Shown here in pieces: positions 26,197 through 34,012 of a DNA stretch of 64,000 nucleotides (positions are counted from its first letter, which is position 1; every line of letters starts with the position of its first letter). The stretch covers positions 31,383 through 95,382 of the forward strand of contig JAUNGM010000017.1 in the NCBI GenBank assembly GCA_030524545.1, written 5' to 3'. Below the pieces are notes generated by a model. That model made no database searches and was not told the DNA's origin. It saw nothing but the letters and a program-made list of their open reading frames with translations. The stretch is from Eubacteriales bacterium (GTDB lineage Bacteria > Bacillota > Clostridia > Lachnospirales > Lachnospiraceae). A program made the position numbers and the translations under genes.

Positions 26197-27096
26197 ATGC
26201 AACTGTTTCACAAAAAGAAAAAAACATCAGTCGGGGATACCATTTTTGTTGTATGCAACACGTTGTTTATGATATGCTTTGTATTGATCACACTGTATCC
26301 GATACTGAACACGTTAGCCATTTCGTTCAATGATGGAACGGATGCACTGCGCGGTGGAATTTATCTGTGGCCGAGAAAATTCACCCTGAAGAATTATATT
26401 ACGGTTCTTCAGAAGGATAACCTGGTTACAGGCGCTTACATTTCCGTGGCAAGAACTGTGATTGGAACCCTGCTCAGCCTGGCATGCAATGCGGTCCTGG
26501 CATTCATTGTCAGCAGAAAACGCTTTATGTTTAAAAAACAGTTATCCTTATTCTGGGTGATCACCATGTATGTAAACGGCGGTATGATTCCTACTTTCCT
26601 GTTGTACAAGAATCTGGGACTGACCAACAGCTTCTGGGTATATGTCATTCCGGGTATGTTCAGCGCTTTTAATATGCTGGTCATCCGTACTTATATGAAC
26701 GGTATTCCGGAAAGCCTTGAAGAATCCGCACAGCTTGATGGTGCAGGCTATACGACTGTTTTCTTAAAAATCATTTCTCCCCTTTGCAAACCGGTATATG
26801 CCACCGTTGCTTTGTTCGTAGCAGTGGGACAGTGGAACTCCTGGTTTGATGCGATGCTTTACAATCGTATGAGCAGCAACCTGACGACACTGCAGTATGA
26901 GCTGATGAAGCTCCTGTCTTCTGTTACCAATCAGGGTAATTCCGTGGAGGCTATGAAAAATGCCGCAGGTGCAGTGACACCTACCTCAGTCCGTGCGGCA
27001 GCCACGGTACTTACCATGCTTCCCATCGTCTGCCTGTATCCGTTCCTGCAGAGATACTTTGTAACAGGACTTACCATCGGCGGCGTAAAAGAGTGA
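26197..27096 (+). CDS. ABC transporter permease, YtcP family
   Basis: The 299-residue protein is the second permease of the LplA/LplB/YtcP-type importer, with six predicted helices, an EAA-like loop ESAQLDGAGYTTVFLKIISP near residue 185 and the common C-terminal ending GGVKE. GGAAGGGAGAG lies before the ATG. The GH8 start codon lies 7 bp after the stop, so the importer and the intracellular hydrolases are translated from one mRNA and probably coupled. Confidence 0.9.
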   Translation: MQLFHKKKKTSVGDTIFVVCNTLFMICFVLITLYPILNTLAISFNDGTDALRGGIYLWPRKFTLKNYITVLQKDNLVTGAYISVARTVIGTLLSLACNAVLAFIVSRKRFMFKKQLSLFWVITMYVNGGMIPTFLLYKNLGLTNSFWVYVIPGMFSAFNMLVIRTYMNGIPESLEESAQLDGAGYTTVFLKIISPLCKPVYATVALFVAVGQWNSWFDAMLYNRMSSNLTTLQYELMKLLSSVTNQGNSVEAMKNAAGAVTPTSVRAAATVLTMLPIVCLYPFLQRYFVTGLTIGGVKE

Positions 27097-27103
27097 TAAG
27101 ATT

Positions 27104-28252
27104 ATGAAAAAAGGAGCGTTTTATACAGGAATCTATCCCAATCTATTTGCACTTGCCGGATATCCGCAGGAGGAAATCGAAAAGAGGAAGGAAGAGATTT
27201 TTCAGACTCTTTTTTATGGAACGGATGAAGAGCGGATTTATCATCCTGCAGAAGACGATATGGGGTACATGGAGGATACAGGTAATCTTGATGTACGTAC
27301 GGAAGGGATGTCTTATGGCATGATGATGTGCGTGCAGATGGACAAAAAAGAAGAATTCGACAGAATCTGGAAATGGGCAAGAACGTATATGTATATGGAG
27401 GAAGGCGATAATGCCGGATACTTTGCCTGGTCCTGCGGGACGGACGGTACGAAAAATGCTTATGGCCCGGCACCGGACGGGGAGGAATTTTTTGCCATGG
27501 CCCTGTTTTTTGCTTCACACCGCTGGGGTGACGGAGACGGAATTTTTGCATACGGTGAAGAGGCAAAAAAACTGCTGTACACCTGTATCCATAAAGGGGA
27601 AAATGGAGAACCCGGACGTGCAATGTGGGATTCCGGGAATAAGCTGATCCGTTTTATTACGGAGGTGGATTTTTCCGATCCTTCCTACCATCTGCCGCAT
27701 TTCTACGAACTGTTTGCAAGATGGACCTGTGAGAAAGAACGTTCTTTCTGGGCGGAAGCCGCCTGTGCGAGCAGGGAATATCTGAAAAAAGCATGCCATC
27801 CGGTGACAGGTCTCTGTGCGGAGTATGCGGAATATGACGGTACTCCCTGTACGCAGGGACAGGATATCTGGGGAAAACACGACTGGTATTATAGTGATGC
27901 CTACCGTACCATTGCGAATATTGCTTTGGATGCTTCCTGGTTTGGGGTGGATGAATGGAAAGCAGAAGAGGGAAAACGCTTCCTGAAGTTCTTTTGCGAA
28001 ACTGCAGGGGAAGAGCATCAGGACGGGATTTTTGCCATTGACGGAACGGTACTGCCGGGAAAAGCACTTCATCCTGTGGCGATGACGGCGGTAAATGCCC
28101 AGGCTGCCCTTCTTGTATGGAATGAACATGCACGTTCCTGTATCCGGAAATTCTGGGATACCCCGCTTCGTACAGGAAAAAGGAGATATTACGATAACTG
28201 TCTGTATTTCTTTGCATTTCTGGCATTAAGCGGAAATTATAAAATTTATTAA
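27104..28252 (+). CDS. GH8 reducing-end xylose-releasing exo-oligoxylanase
   Basis: The 382-residue enzyme closely resembles the Rex-type GH8 enzyme of Bacillus halodurans in length and motifs. DTGNLDVRTEGMSYGMMM carries the general acid Glu67, AYGPAPDGEEFF carries the conserved Asp125, and DAYRT carries the likely general base Asp265. The C-terminal RRYYDNCLYFFAFLALSGN is also conserved. Such enzymes remove one xylose from the reducing end of xylo-oligosaccharides of three or more units. There is no signal peptide, so it should act on imported oligosaccharides. It lacks a strong ribosome site and starts 7 bp after the permease stop, which suggests translational coupling. Confidence 0.92.
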   Translation: MKKGAFYTGIYPNLFALAGYPQEEIEKRKEEIFQTLFYGTDEERIYHPAEDDMGYMEDTGNLDVRTEGMSYGMMMCVQMDKKEEFDRIWKWARTYMYMEEGDNAGYFAWSCGTDGTKNAYGPAPDGEEFFAMALFFASHRWGDGDGIFAYGEEAKKLLYTCIHKGENGEPGRAMWDSGNKLIRFITEVDFSDPSYHLPHFYELFARWTCEKERSFWAEAACASREYLKKACHPVTGLCAEYAEYDGTPCTQGQDIWGKHDWYYSDAYRTIANIALDASWFGVDEWKAEEGKRFLKFFCETAGEEHQDGIFAIDGTVLPGKALHPVAMTAVNAQAALLVWNEHARSCIRKFWDTPLRTGKRRYYDNCLYFFAFLALSGNYKIY

Positions 28253-28303
28253 AGATTTATGAATGATTTATGGATGAATGATTTATGAATGGGAGACAAT
28301 AGT

Positions 28304-29866
28304 ATGTATTTTGCAAAAAATCCGATTCTTCCGGGCTTTCGTCCGGATCCTTCCATCTGCAGAGTGGGAGAAGACTATTATATTGTAACATCAAGCTTTG
28401 CTTATTTTCCGGGTATACCTGTTTATCACTGCAGAGATCTGGCGCATTGGGAGCAGATTGGAAATGTTCTTACAAGGCAATCCCAGCTTCCTCTTGAGAA
28501 TGCCGGGCATTCGAGGGGAATCTATGCGCCGACACTGCGTTATCATCAGGGAATCTTCTACATGATTACGACCAATGTTTCTCATGGAGGCAACTTTATT
28601 GTAACAGCCGAGAAACCGGAGGGACCATGGTCAGAGCCGTATTATCTTGGAGACGAAGCCGAGGGGATCGATCCAAGCCTGTTCTTTGATGAAGATGAGG
28701 ACGGAACCGTTCATTGTTACTATACAGGGACAAGGCCTAATCATAAGCATGGGGTGCGCTATAACGGAGACTGGGAAATCTGGGTTCAGGAGATTGACCT
28801 GAAGACCATGAAGCTGACAGGAGAAAGCAGGAAAATCTGGAAGGGCGCCATGCACCATGTTATTTGGCCGGAGGGTCCGCATCTGTACAAGAAAAACGGG
28901 TATTACTATTTGATGAATGCGGAGGGCGGTACAGGATCGAACCACAGCATTACGATTTCCAGAAGCAGAAGTGTATGGGGACCATATGAAGGAAATCCCA
29001 ATAATCCGATTCTGACGCACAGGCATCTGGGAAACGCTTACCCTGTAACAGCAGTAGGCCACGGCGATCTGGTGGATGACGGTCACGGAAACTGGTATGT
29101 GGTAATGCTGGGTTCCAGAAAATGCGAAGGCTATGTGAACACGGGGCGGGATACATTCCTGGCAAAAGTGACCTGGGAAGATGACTGGCCGATAGTGAAT
29201 CCGGGGGTTGGAATGCTGGAGCCTGCGGTGGAGCTTCCGGGAAACCCGGAGGAAGTAAGTCCAAAGAGCCGGGTTTACCATTTCTTTGAGAAAAAGCTTC
29301 CGGCAGACTGTATGACGCTTCGGGAACCTCTTTGGGAAAAGTATGACCTTTTTGAGAGAGAGGGATATCTGAGGCTGCCTGCCCTGCCGCAAACTCTCCG
29401 TGAAAAAGCATGTCCGGCTTTTGTGGCCGTGCGGCAGGAGGAATATGGTTATCTGGCATCTGCAGGAATGGAATTTCAGCCCTGTGAAGAAGGGGAAGAG
29501 GCGGGACTTGCCATCTTATGTGATGAGGATCACCAGATTCGTTTTTCCAGGGTGTTCTGCGACGGTAAGGTGCAGATGGTTCTTTGCCGGTGTCTTGGGG
29601 CTGAAGAAGAAATCATCGGAAAAGAGGAAGCGGAGGAAGGACGGATCTCTCTGGAAATCCGGGGAAGAGGGCAGAAAGCGGATTTCTATTATAAAGTAAA
29701 TGGAAAGGAAAGAAAGCTTCTGGCTGCTGATGTGGATATGTCCGGACTGAGTACGGAGCTTGCAGGAGGGTTTACCGGATGCTGTATCGGAATGTATGCT
29801 TCCTCCAACGGGAAGGACTCGGCAAACTATGCAGATTTTGCCTGGTTTTCTCTGGAAAATTACTGA
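28304..29866 (+). CDS. GH43 beta-xylosidase / alpha-L-arabinofuranosidase
   Basis: The 520-residue protein has the five-bladed propeller signature of GH43. FRPDPSICR near residue 15 holds the catalytic base Asp, GIDPSLFFDED near 122 the pKa-modulating Asp, and WPEGPHLYKK near 188 the general acid Glu. A C-terminal beta-sandwich from about 330 to the end is typical of xylan-active GH43 subfamilies. The ATG at 28304 follows GGGAG (28290-28294). With the GH8 enzyme it would convert xylo-oligosaccharides to xylose inside the cell; arabinofuranosidase activity is possible. A duplicated ATGAATGATTTATG stretch lies between it and GH8. Confidence 0.9.
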   Translation: MYFAKNPILPGFRPDPSICRVGEDYYIVTSSFAYFPGIPVYHCRDLAHWEQIGNVLTRQSQLPLENAGHSRGIYAPTLRYHQGIFYMITTNVSHGGNFIVTAEKPEGPWSEPYYLGDEAEGIDPSLFFDEDEDGTVHCYYTGTRPNHKHGVRYNGDWEIWVQEIDLKTMKLTGESRKIWKGAMHHVIWPEGPHLYKKNGYYYLMNAEGGTGSNHSITISRSRSVWGPYEGNPNNPILTHRHLGNAYPVTAVGHGDLVDDGHGNWYVVMLGSRKCEGYVNTGRDTFLAKVTWEDDWPIVNPGVGMLEPAVELPGNPEEVSPKSRVYHFFEKKLPADCMTLREPLWEKYDLFEREGYLRLPALPQTLREKACPAFVAVRQEEYGYLASAGMEFQPCEEGEEAGLAILCDEDHQIRFSRVFCDGKVQMVLCRCLGAEEEIIGKEEAEEGRISLEIRGRGQKADFYYKVNGKERKLLAADVDMSGLSTELAGGFTGCCIGMYASSNGKDSANYADFAWFSLENY

Positions 29867-29925
29867 GATCATTCATGATCATAGTCATATAGCGTTGTAT
29901 AAATAAAAAAGCATTTTGGTCTGTT

Positions 29926-29966
29926 CGTGTCTGGAAATTCGGGAGGGAATTTTCAGACACGATTTT
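29926..29966 (+). terminator. Terminator-like hairpin after GH43
   Basis: A 15-bp stem with one G-U pair (29926-29940 with 29947-29961), loop GGGAGG, is followed by ATTTTAT. The T-run is short, but the stem is strong and it ends the xylan operon. Confidence 0.65.
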
Positions 29967-30040
29967 ATGTATAAAAAGGAATATCTGAGAGGGAATATCG
30001 ATTTAATATCGATTGCCTGCAATTTCCGGCAGAATAGGCA

Positions 30041-30069
30041 TTGAATTCCTGGTTTTGATGGATTATAAT
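30041..30069 (+). promoter_or_regulatory. Promoter of the mgtE leader transcript
   Basis: TTGAAT (30041-30046) and TATAAT (30064-30069) are 17 bp apart, a near-consensus vegetative promoter. Transcription would start near 30076, giving a leader of about 360 nt before mgtE. Confidence 0.7.
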
Positions 30070-30124
30070 AAATACCATAGACGGATAGAGTCTGAAAAAC
30101 ATATGATAAAGGACGGTGAACAGA

Positions 30125-30229
30125 ATGGACAGTTGTGATAGTCGTAGTCGAAGTAGATGCAGAAAAACAGAAATAAACGAAGCATTCAAAGGGACTGACG
30201 GCAGGAAACGGCTGGATGTTCTGTTTTGA
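30125..30229 (+). CDS. Candidate regulatory leader peptide of mgtE
   Basis: A 34-codon ORF begins MDSCDSRSRSRCRK and ends LDVLF. AAAGGA (30108-30113) lies upstream. The N-terminal alternation of Asp, Ser, Cys and Arg is unlike ordinary proteins. The ORF lies between a strong promoter and a terminator ahead of a magnesium transporter gene. Codons 13-19 (30163-30181) can pair with 30256-30274, and GTTCTG near its stop repeats the right arm of the downstream terminator. Leader peptides that sense magnesium through ribosome stalling or destabilisation are known for enterobacterial mgtA and corA. This one has no counterpart I recognise, and its translation is an inference. Confidence 0.5.
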   Translation: MDSCDSRSRSRCRKTEINEAFKGTDGRKRLDVLF

Positions 30230-30350
30230 TCTGACAGACTGTATAGTGGCTTTCTTTCGCATTTCTGTTTTTTTCCCAAACCTGAAGGAAACGGTACTGT
30301 GAGTAAGTACGGTTTCATTATTGCTGTTTTTGAAGATAAAAAGGTTTCCG

Positions 30351-30378
30351 TGGAGAACGTTGTTCTGCATCTTTTTTT
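30351..30378 (+). terminator. Terminator/attenuator in the mgtE leader
   Basis: TGGAGAAC (30351-30358) pairs with GTTCTGCA (30362-30369) with one mismatch and loop GTT, followed by TC and seven T residues. It lies 57 bp before the mgtE start and after the leader ORF, as in transcription attenuation. Confidence 0.6.
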
Positions 30379-30435
30379 GATGTGCATTTCCTGCTGTTTA
30401 TGGCTGCGGCAAAAAAAGATAAGGAGGTTCGAGAA

Positions 30436-31875
30436 ATGGAGAAAGAATTACAGAAGATGGAAGCTTCCCAGGCAGACGTAATGACTGCCCTGAAGCCGGA
30501 TTACAAAAGCGAGATCCTGGCGATTATCCGGAGCAATGCTTCCCCGAAGGTTATGTGCAGTAAGCTGGATGATTACCACGAAAATGATCTTGCGGAGGTT
30601 CTGCCGGATCTGACTTCGGCGGAGCGGCGAAAGCTCTACAGAATTCTGGATATGGACATGCTGTCCGGTATTTTTGAGTATACGGAAGAACTGGAAGCGG
30701 GGCAGTATCTTGGAGAAATGGATCTGAAGAAAGCAGCGGCAGTGCTTTCCAGTATGGAAGCAGATTCCGCAGTGGAAGTGCTGCGGAAGATCGAAAAAGA
30801 CAAACGGATGCTGCTTATTGAATTGATGGATGAGACTGTGCGGGGGAATATTGCGCTGATCGCATCTTTTGATGAGGACGAGATCGGAAGCCGGATGACG
30901 ACTAACTACATCGTGATTCCGAGGAATCTGACTGTGAAACAGGCAATGAGTGAGCTGGTGGAACAGGCCTCCAGGAATGACAATATTTCTACGATATTTG
31001 TTGTGGATGAAAATGAAACCTTCTACGGTGCCATGGATCTGAAGGAGCTGATCATTGCCAGACAGAGCGACTGCCTTGAAGAACGGGTAATGACTTCTTA
31101 CCCTTATGTCTACGGACAGGAAACCATTGACGACTGTATCGAAAAACTCAAGGATTATTCGGAAAATTCCATTCCGGTGCTGGATAACAACAATCATCTT
31201 CAGGGTGTGATCACATCTCAGAACATCATTCAGCTGATCGATGATGAGCTGGGAGAAGACTATGCGATGCTGGCCGGCCTGACAGCGGAGGAAGATCTGA
31301 AGGAGCCCCTGAAGGAGAGCATGAAAAAGAGGCTGCCGTGGCTTTTGATTCTGCTGGGGCTTGGGATGGTGGTGTCCTCGGTAGTGGGAATCTTTGAAAG
31401 GGTGGTATCTCAATTGACTCTGATCATGTGCTTCCAGTCTCTGATTCTGGACATGGCGGGAAATGTGGGCACCCAGTCTCTGGCAGTGACGATCCGTGTG
31501 CTGATGGATGAAACCCTGACAGCCCGGCAGAAGCTTGGGCTTGTTGGGAAAGAGGTTCGGATCGGCGCATGTAACGGAATCATCCTGGGGATTCTTTCCT
31601 TCGGGGCGATCGGCTGCTATATCTGGTTTTTTAAAGAAAAAACGCCTGCATTTGCATTTGCTGTATCCGGCTGCATCGGAGCGGCACTGATCCTTGCAAT
31701 GGTAGTTTCCAGCATTGTGGGAACCTGTATCCCGCTGTTTTTTAAGAAGATTCATGTAGACCCTGCTGTTGCATCCGGCCCGCTGATCACGACGGTAAAC
31801 GACCTGGTTGCCGTAATCTCCTATTATGGGTTAAGCTGGATGCTTCTGATCCGGGTGATGGGGCTGGCAGGATAG
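30436..31875 (+). CDS. mgtE: Magnesium transporter MgtE
   Basis: The 479-residue protein has the full MgtE layout. It starts with a cytoplasmic alpha-helical N-domain (about 20-125, with repeats such as LAEVLPDLTSAERRKLY), followed by two CBS domains (about 130-255) that sense magnesium. Five membrane helices follow from about 285 to the end. The pore signature MAGNVGTQSLAVTIR and the late PLITTVNDLVA motif, containing the Asp that binds magnesium in the pore, are present. AAGGAGG (30421-30427) selects the ATG at 30436; an earlier in-frame ATG at 30382 has no such site. The protein is a gated magnesium channel in the cell membrane. A long leader with a small ORF and a terminator suggests regulation by attenuation. 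Confidence 0.95.
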   Translation: MEKELQKMEASQADVMTALKPDYKSEILAIIRSNASPKVMCSKLDDYHENDLAEVLPDLTSAERRKLYRILDMDMLSGIFEYTEELEAGQYLGEMDLKKAAAVLSSMEADSAVEVLRKIEKDKRMLLIELMDETVRGNIALIASFDEDEIGSRMTTNYIVIPRNLTVKQAMSELVEQASRNDNISTIFVVDENETFYGAMDLKELIIARQSDCLEERVMTSYPYVYGQETIDDCIEKLKDYSENSIPVLDNNNHLQGVITSQNIIQLIDDELGEDYAMLAGLTAEEDLKEPLKESMKKRLPWLLILLGLGMVVSSVVGIFERVVSQLTLIMCFQSLILDMAGNVGTQSLAVTIRVLMDETLTARQKLGLVGKEVRIGACNGIILGILSFGAIGCYIWFFKEKTPAFAFAVSGCIGAALILAMVVSSIVGTCIPLFFKKIHVDPAVASGPLITTVNDLVAVISYYGLSWMLLIRVMGLAG

Positions 31876-31935
31876 AGCTGCGGCAGTTCCGGGTATTGGT
31901 TCTATTCTTAAAAATTCATAAATTTCAAGTAGAAA

Positions 31936-31965
31936 TTACAACTTCCCGGAAAAGTATGCTATAAT
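31936..31965 (+). promoter_or_regulatory. Promoter of the DUF1002 gene
   Basis: TTACAA (31936-31941) and TATAAT (31960-31965) are 18 bp apart, with an extended -10 (TGC just before TATAAT). Confidence 0.6.
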
Positions 31966-32012
31966 GTAGAAACTTAGGAAACAAAACAATAGACATAATG
32001 GAGGAAGCAGTT

Positions 32013-33674
32013 ATGAAAAAAAGAAACATGATCAGTGCTATCGTATGCAGTGTCTGCCTGGTAGCTGCGAATGTGGTTCCGGCCATGGCAGATGCCGTGA
32101 AGGTAGTTACCCTCGGCGCTGATCTGACCGACGATCAGAAGAATACAATGATGAGATATTTTAAGGTGGACAGCAGCCAGGTGCAGATCCTGACGATCAC
32201 CAATCAGGATGAGAGGGATCATTTAAGCGCGTACGTTCCGCTGGAACAGATCGGAAGCAGAACCGTGAGCTGTGCTTATGTAAAGCCAACCCAGTCCGGC
32301 GGCATCAAGGTCCGTACAGCGAATCTGAACTGGGTAACCTGCAATATGATCGCAACGACACTTTCCACATCCGGTGTGACGAACTGTGAAGTTGTAGCCG
32401 CCTGCCCGTTTGAAGTATCCGGTACGGGCGCCTTGACAGGAATCCTGATGGCATATGAGACAGCCAGCGGGGAAAAGCTTGATACCACGAAGAAGGAGCT
32501 TGCTACCCAGGAAATGGTAGTGACCGGCAATCTTGCCCAGGACGTTGGCCAGGATGATGCCACGAGTATTATCAATGAAGCCAAAATGCAGATCCTTTCC
32601 GGCAACGTTCAGAATGCAGACGAAATCTACAATATTGTGGTAAATATCGCAGAACAGAACAATATGCAGGTAAGCAGTGACCAGCTTGATACGATCGTAT
32701 CCCTTCTGGAGCAGATCGCACAGCAGAACTACAATTATGATGAAATGAAAGAAACTCTGGAAAACGTAGAAGAGAACGTAACCGGAGAGGCCGGCACAGA
32801 CGGCGGCGATGACTATGTGGAAGACAACGGTGATGATGCCAGTGACGGAGAGAGCATTGTAAATGACCTGGATGAGAGTGTTCTTGGTGAAGATGTCATT
32901 GCAGGCTCCACAGAGGATCCGTCCCTTGCACAAGAGACACAGACGGCATCCGGTGAGGATGGCTGGTATGTAGAGGAGACCGGTGAAGACGGCAGTGACG
33001 GAACCGAGGAAGTTCCGGAAGATGAAAGTGTTGATGAAACTGTAACAGAAGGTGAAGAAGTACCTTCAGAGGAAGGGGAAGAGATTCCGGACGAAACAGT
33101 TGGCGGAACTGAAGAGATTCCTCAGACAGAAGGAGAAGAGACATTGAGCCCGGACAGCCTGAGCGAAGATGCAAGAGCACTCTATGACCGTGCAGAGAAA
33201 TTTGCTGCCGGTGAATATGAGGGTGATGCCGCTGCTCTTCAGGAAGTTATGGACGGAGCAGCAGTAACCGTAACTCTTGACCAGGAAACAGGTACCAAAT
33301 TAAAAGAAAAAGTCCTGAAAAAATATTTGGAAATTCTTGTTGACGGCGGAATGTCCTATGTTGCGGCTGACACAGATCTTTATATGACACCGGAACTGAA
33401 CCTGCTGAACAATGAGATGATGAAGATTTTCGGACTGACCGTAGATGACAGCGGCGAGGAAGATATTCTGGTAAATCAGACAGCAGAAGACAAACAGGTA
33501 CTTTATGACGATACGATGATTTTCTTTGAAAGTCTTTATGGAGAGAGCGTAAAGTCCTATGAGGAAGTGCTGGATAACACTTCTGAAGAAGGAACAGAAG
33601 AGTCCTATGACGAAACAGAAGGCTATTACGAAGAAGTACCGGATGAAACAGCAGAAGAAATTCCGGCAGAATAA
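32013..33674 (+). CDS. Secreted DUF1002 protein with acidic linker
   Basis: The 553-residue protein begins with a signal peptide (about 1-26, ending AMA-DA). Residues 27-250 match DUF1002, a family of secreted Firmicutes proteins of unknown function. A highly acidic, low-complexity linker runs from about 255 to 385, rich in Glu, Asp, Pro, Val and Thr. A helical C-terminal domain (about 390-515) and a second acidic tail follow. The linker has few basic residues and resembles a flexible or wall-spanning spacer. GGAGG (32000-32004) precedes the ATG at 32013. No sortase motif is present, so the protein is probably released or loosely wall-associated. The gene has its own promoter and terminator. 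Confidence 0.8.
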   Translation: MKKRNMISAIVCSVCLVAANVVPAMADAVKVVTLGADLTDDQKNTMMRYFKVDSSQVQILTITNQDERDHLSAYVPLEQIGSRTVSCAYVKPTQSGGIKVRTANLNWVTCNMIATTLSTSGVTNCEVVAACPFEVSGTGALTGILMAYETASGEKLDTTKKELATQEMVVTGNLAQDVGQDDATSIINEAKMQILSGNVQNADEIYNIVVNIAEQNNMQVSSDQLDTIVSLLEQIAQQNYNYDEMKETLENVEENVTGEAGTDGGDDYVEDNGDDASDGESIVNDLDESVLGEDVIAGSTEDPSLAQETQTASGEDGWYVEETGEDGSDGTEEVPEDESVDETVTEGEEVPSEEGEEIPDETVGGTEEIPQTEGEETLSPDSLSEDARALYDRAEKFAAGEYEGDAAALQEVMDGAAVTVTLDQETGTKLKEKVLKKYLEILVDGGMSYVAADTDLYMTPELNLLNNEMMKIFGLTVDDSGEEDILVNQTAEDKQVLYDDTMIFFESLYGESVKSYEEVLDNTSEEGTEESYDETEGYYEEVPDETAEEIPAE

Positions 33675-33691
33675 TCCCATCTGACTTACAG

Positions 33692-33731
33692 ACAGGGCAT
33701 TGCATATGATTTATGCAGTGTCCTGTTTTTT
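33692..33731 (+). terminator. Intrinsic terminator after the DUF1002 gene
   Basis: ACAGG and TGCATA on the left pair with TATGCA and CCTGT on the right across a short internal mismatch, followed by six T residues. Confidence 0.7.
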
Positions 33732-33734
33732 CAC

Positions 33735-33842
33735 CCCGTAATACAGGCTCCTCCGGAGCGGGCGCTTGCGCGGCAAAGTATACCCATACGGGCATCCCGT
33801 AATACAGGCTCCTTCGGAGCGGGCGCTTGCGCGATAAAGTAT
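33735..33842. repeat. Two direct copies of a 47-bp hairpin-rich intergenic repeat
   Basis: Copies at 33735-33781 and 33796-33842 are identical at 44 of 47 positions with a 61-bp period. Each contains the hairpins GCTCC-TYC-GGAGC and GCGC-TT-GCGC. Like the element at 3538-3700, this looks like a structured non-coding repeat. It fills most of the 338-bp gap before the rRNA methyltransferase gene. No spacer-repeat series exists, so it is not a CRISPR array. Confidence 0.7.
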
Positions 33843-34012
33843 GAATTTTTTGTGATTTGGGGGGACGGTTACGGGAATGACTGGAAAAAACAAACATTCT
33901 GTGATAGAATGTATGGAAATGCTGTAACTGTTCAGCAGGCAGTATCTATTGAAAGAAATGAACAGATACGAAATATTGATAGAGTACAGAGAAGACCGGG
34001 AGGAAAAGAAAA

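Noticed and set aside
29967-30435. M-box magnesium riboswitch before mgtE
   Set aside because: I could not find the conserved M-box core; the leader instead shows a small ORF and a terminator. A covariance-model search would settle it.
30448-31755. 435-codon minus-strand ORF across mgtE
   Set aside because: It mirrors the mgtE coding frame, is His/Arg-rich as antisense shadows are, and has no start signals.
33735-33842. Possible CRISPR array
   Set aside because: Only two copies exist, the gap is 14 bp, no cas genes are near, and each copy is internally hairpin-rich.
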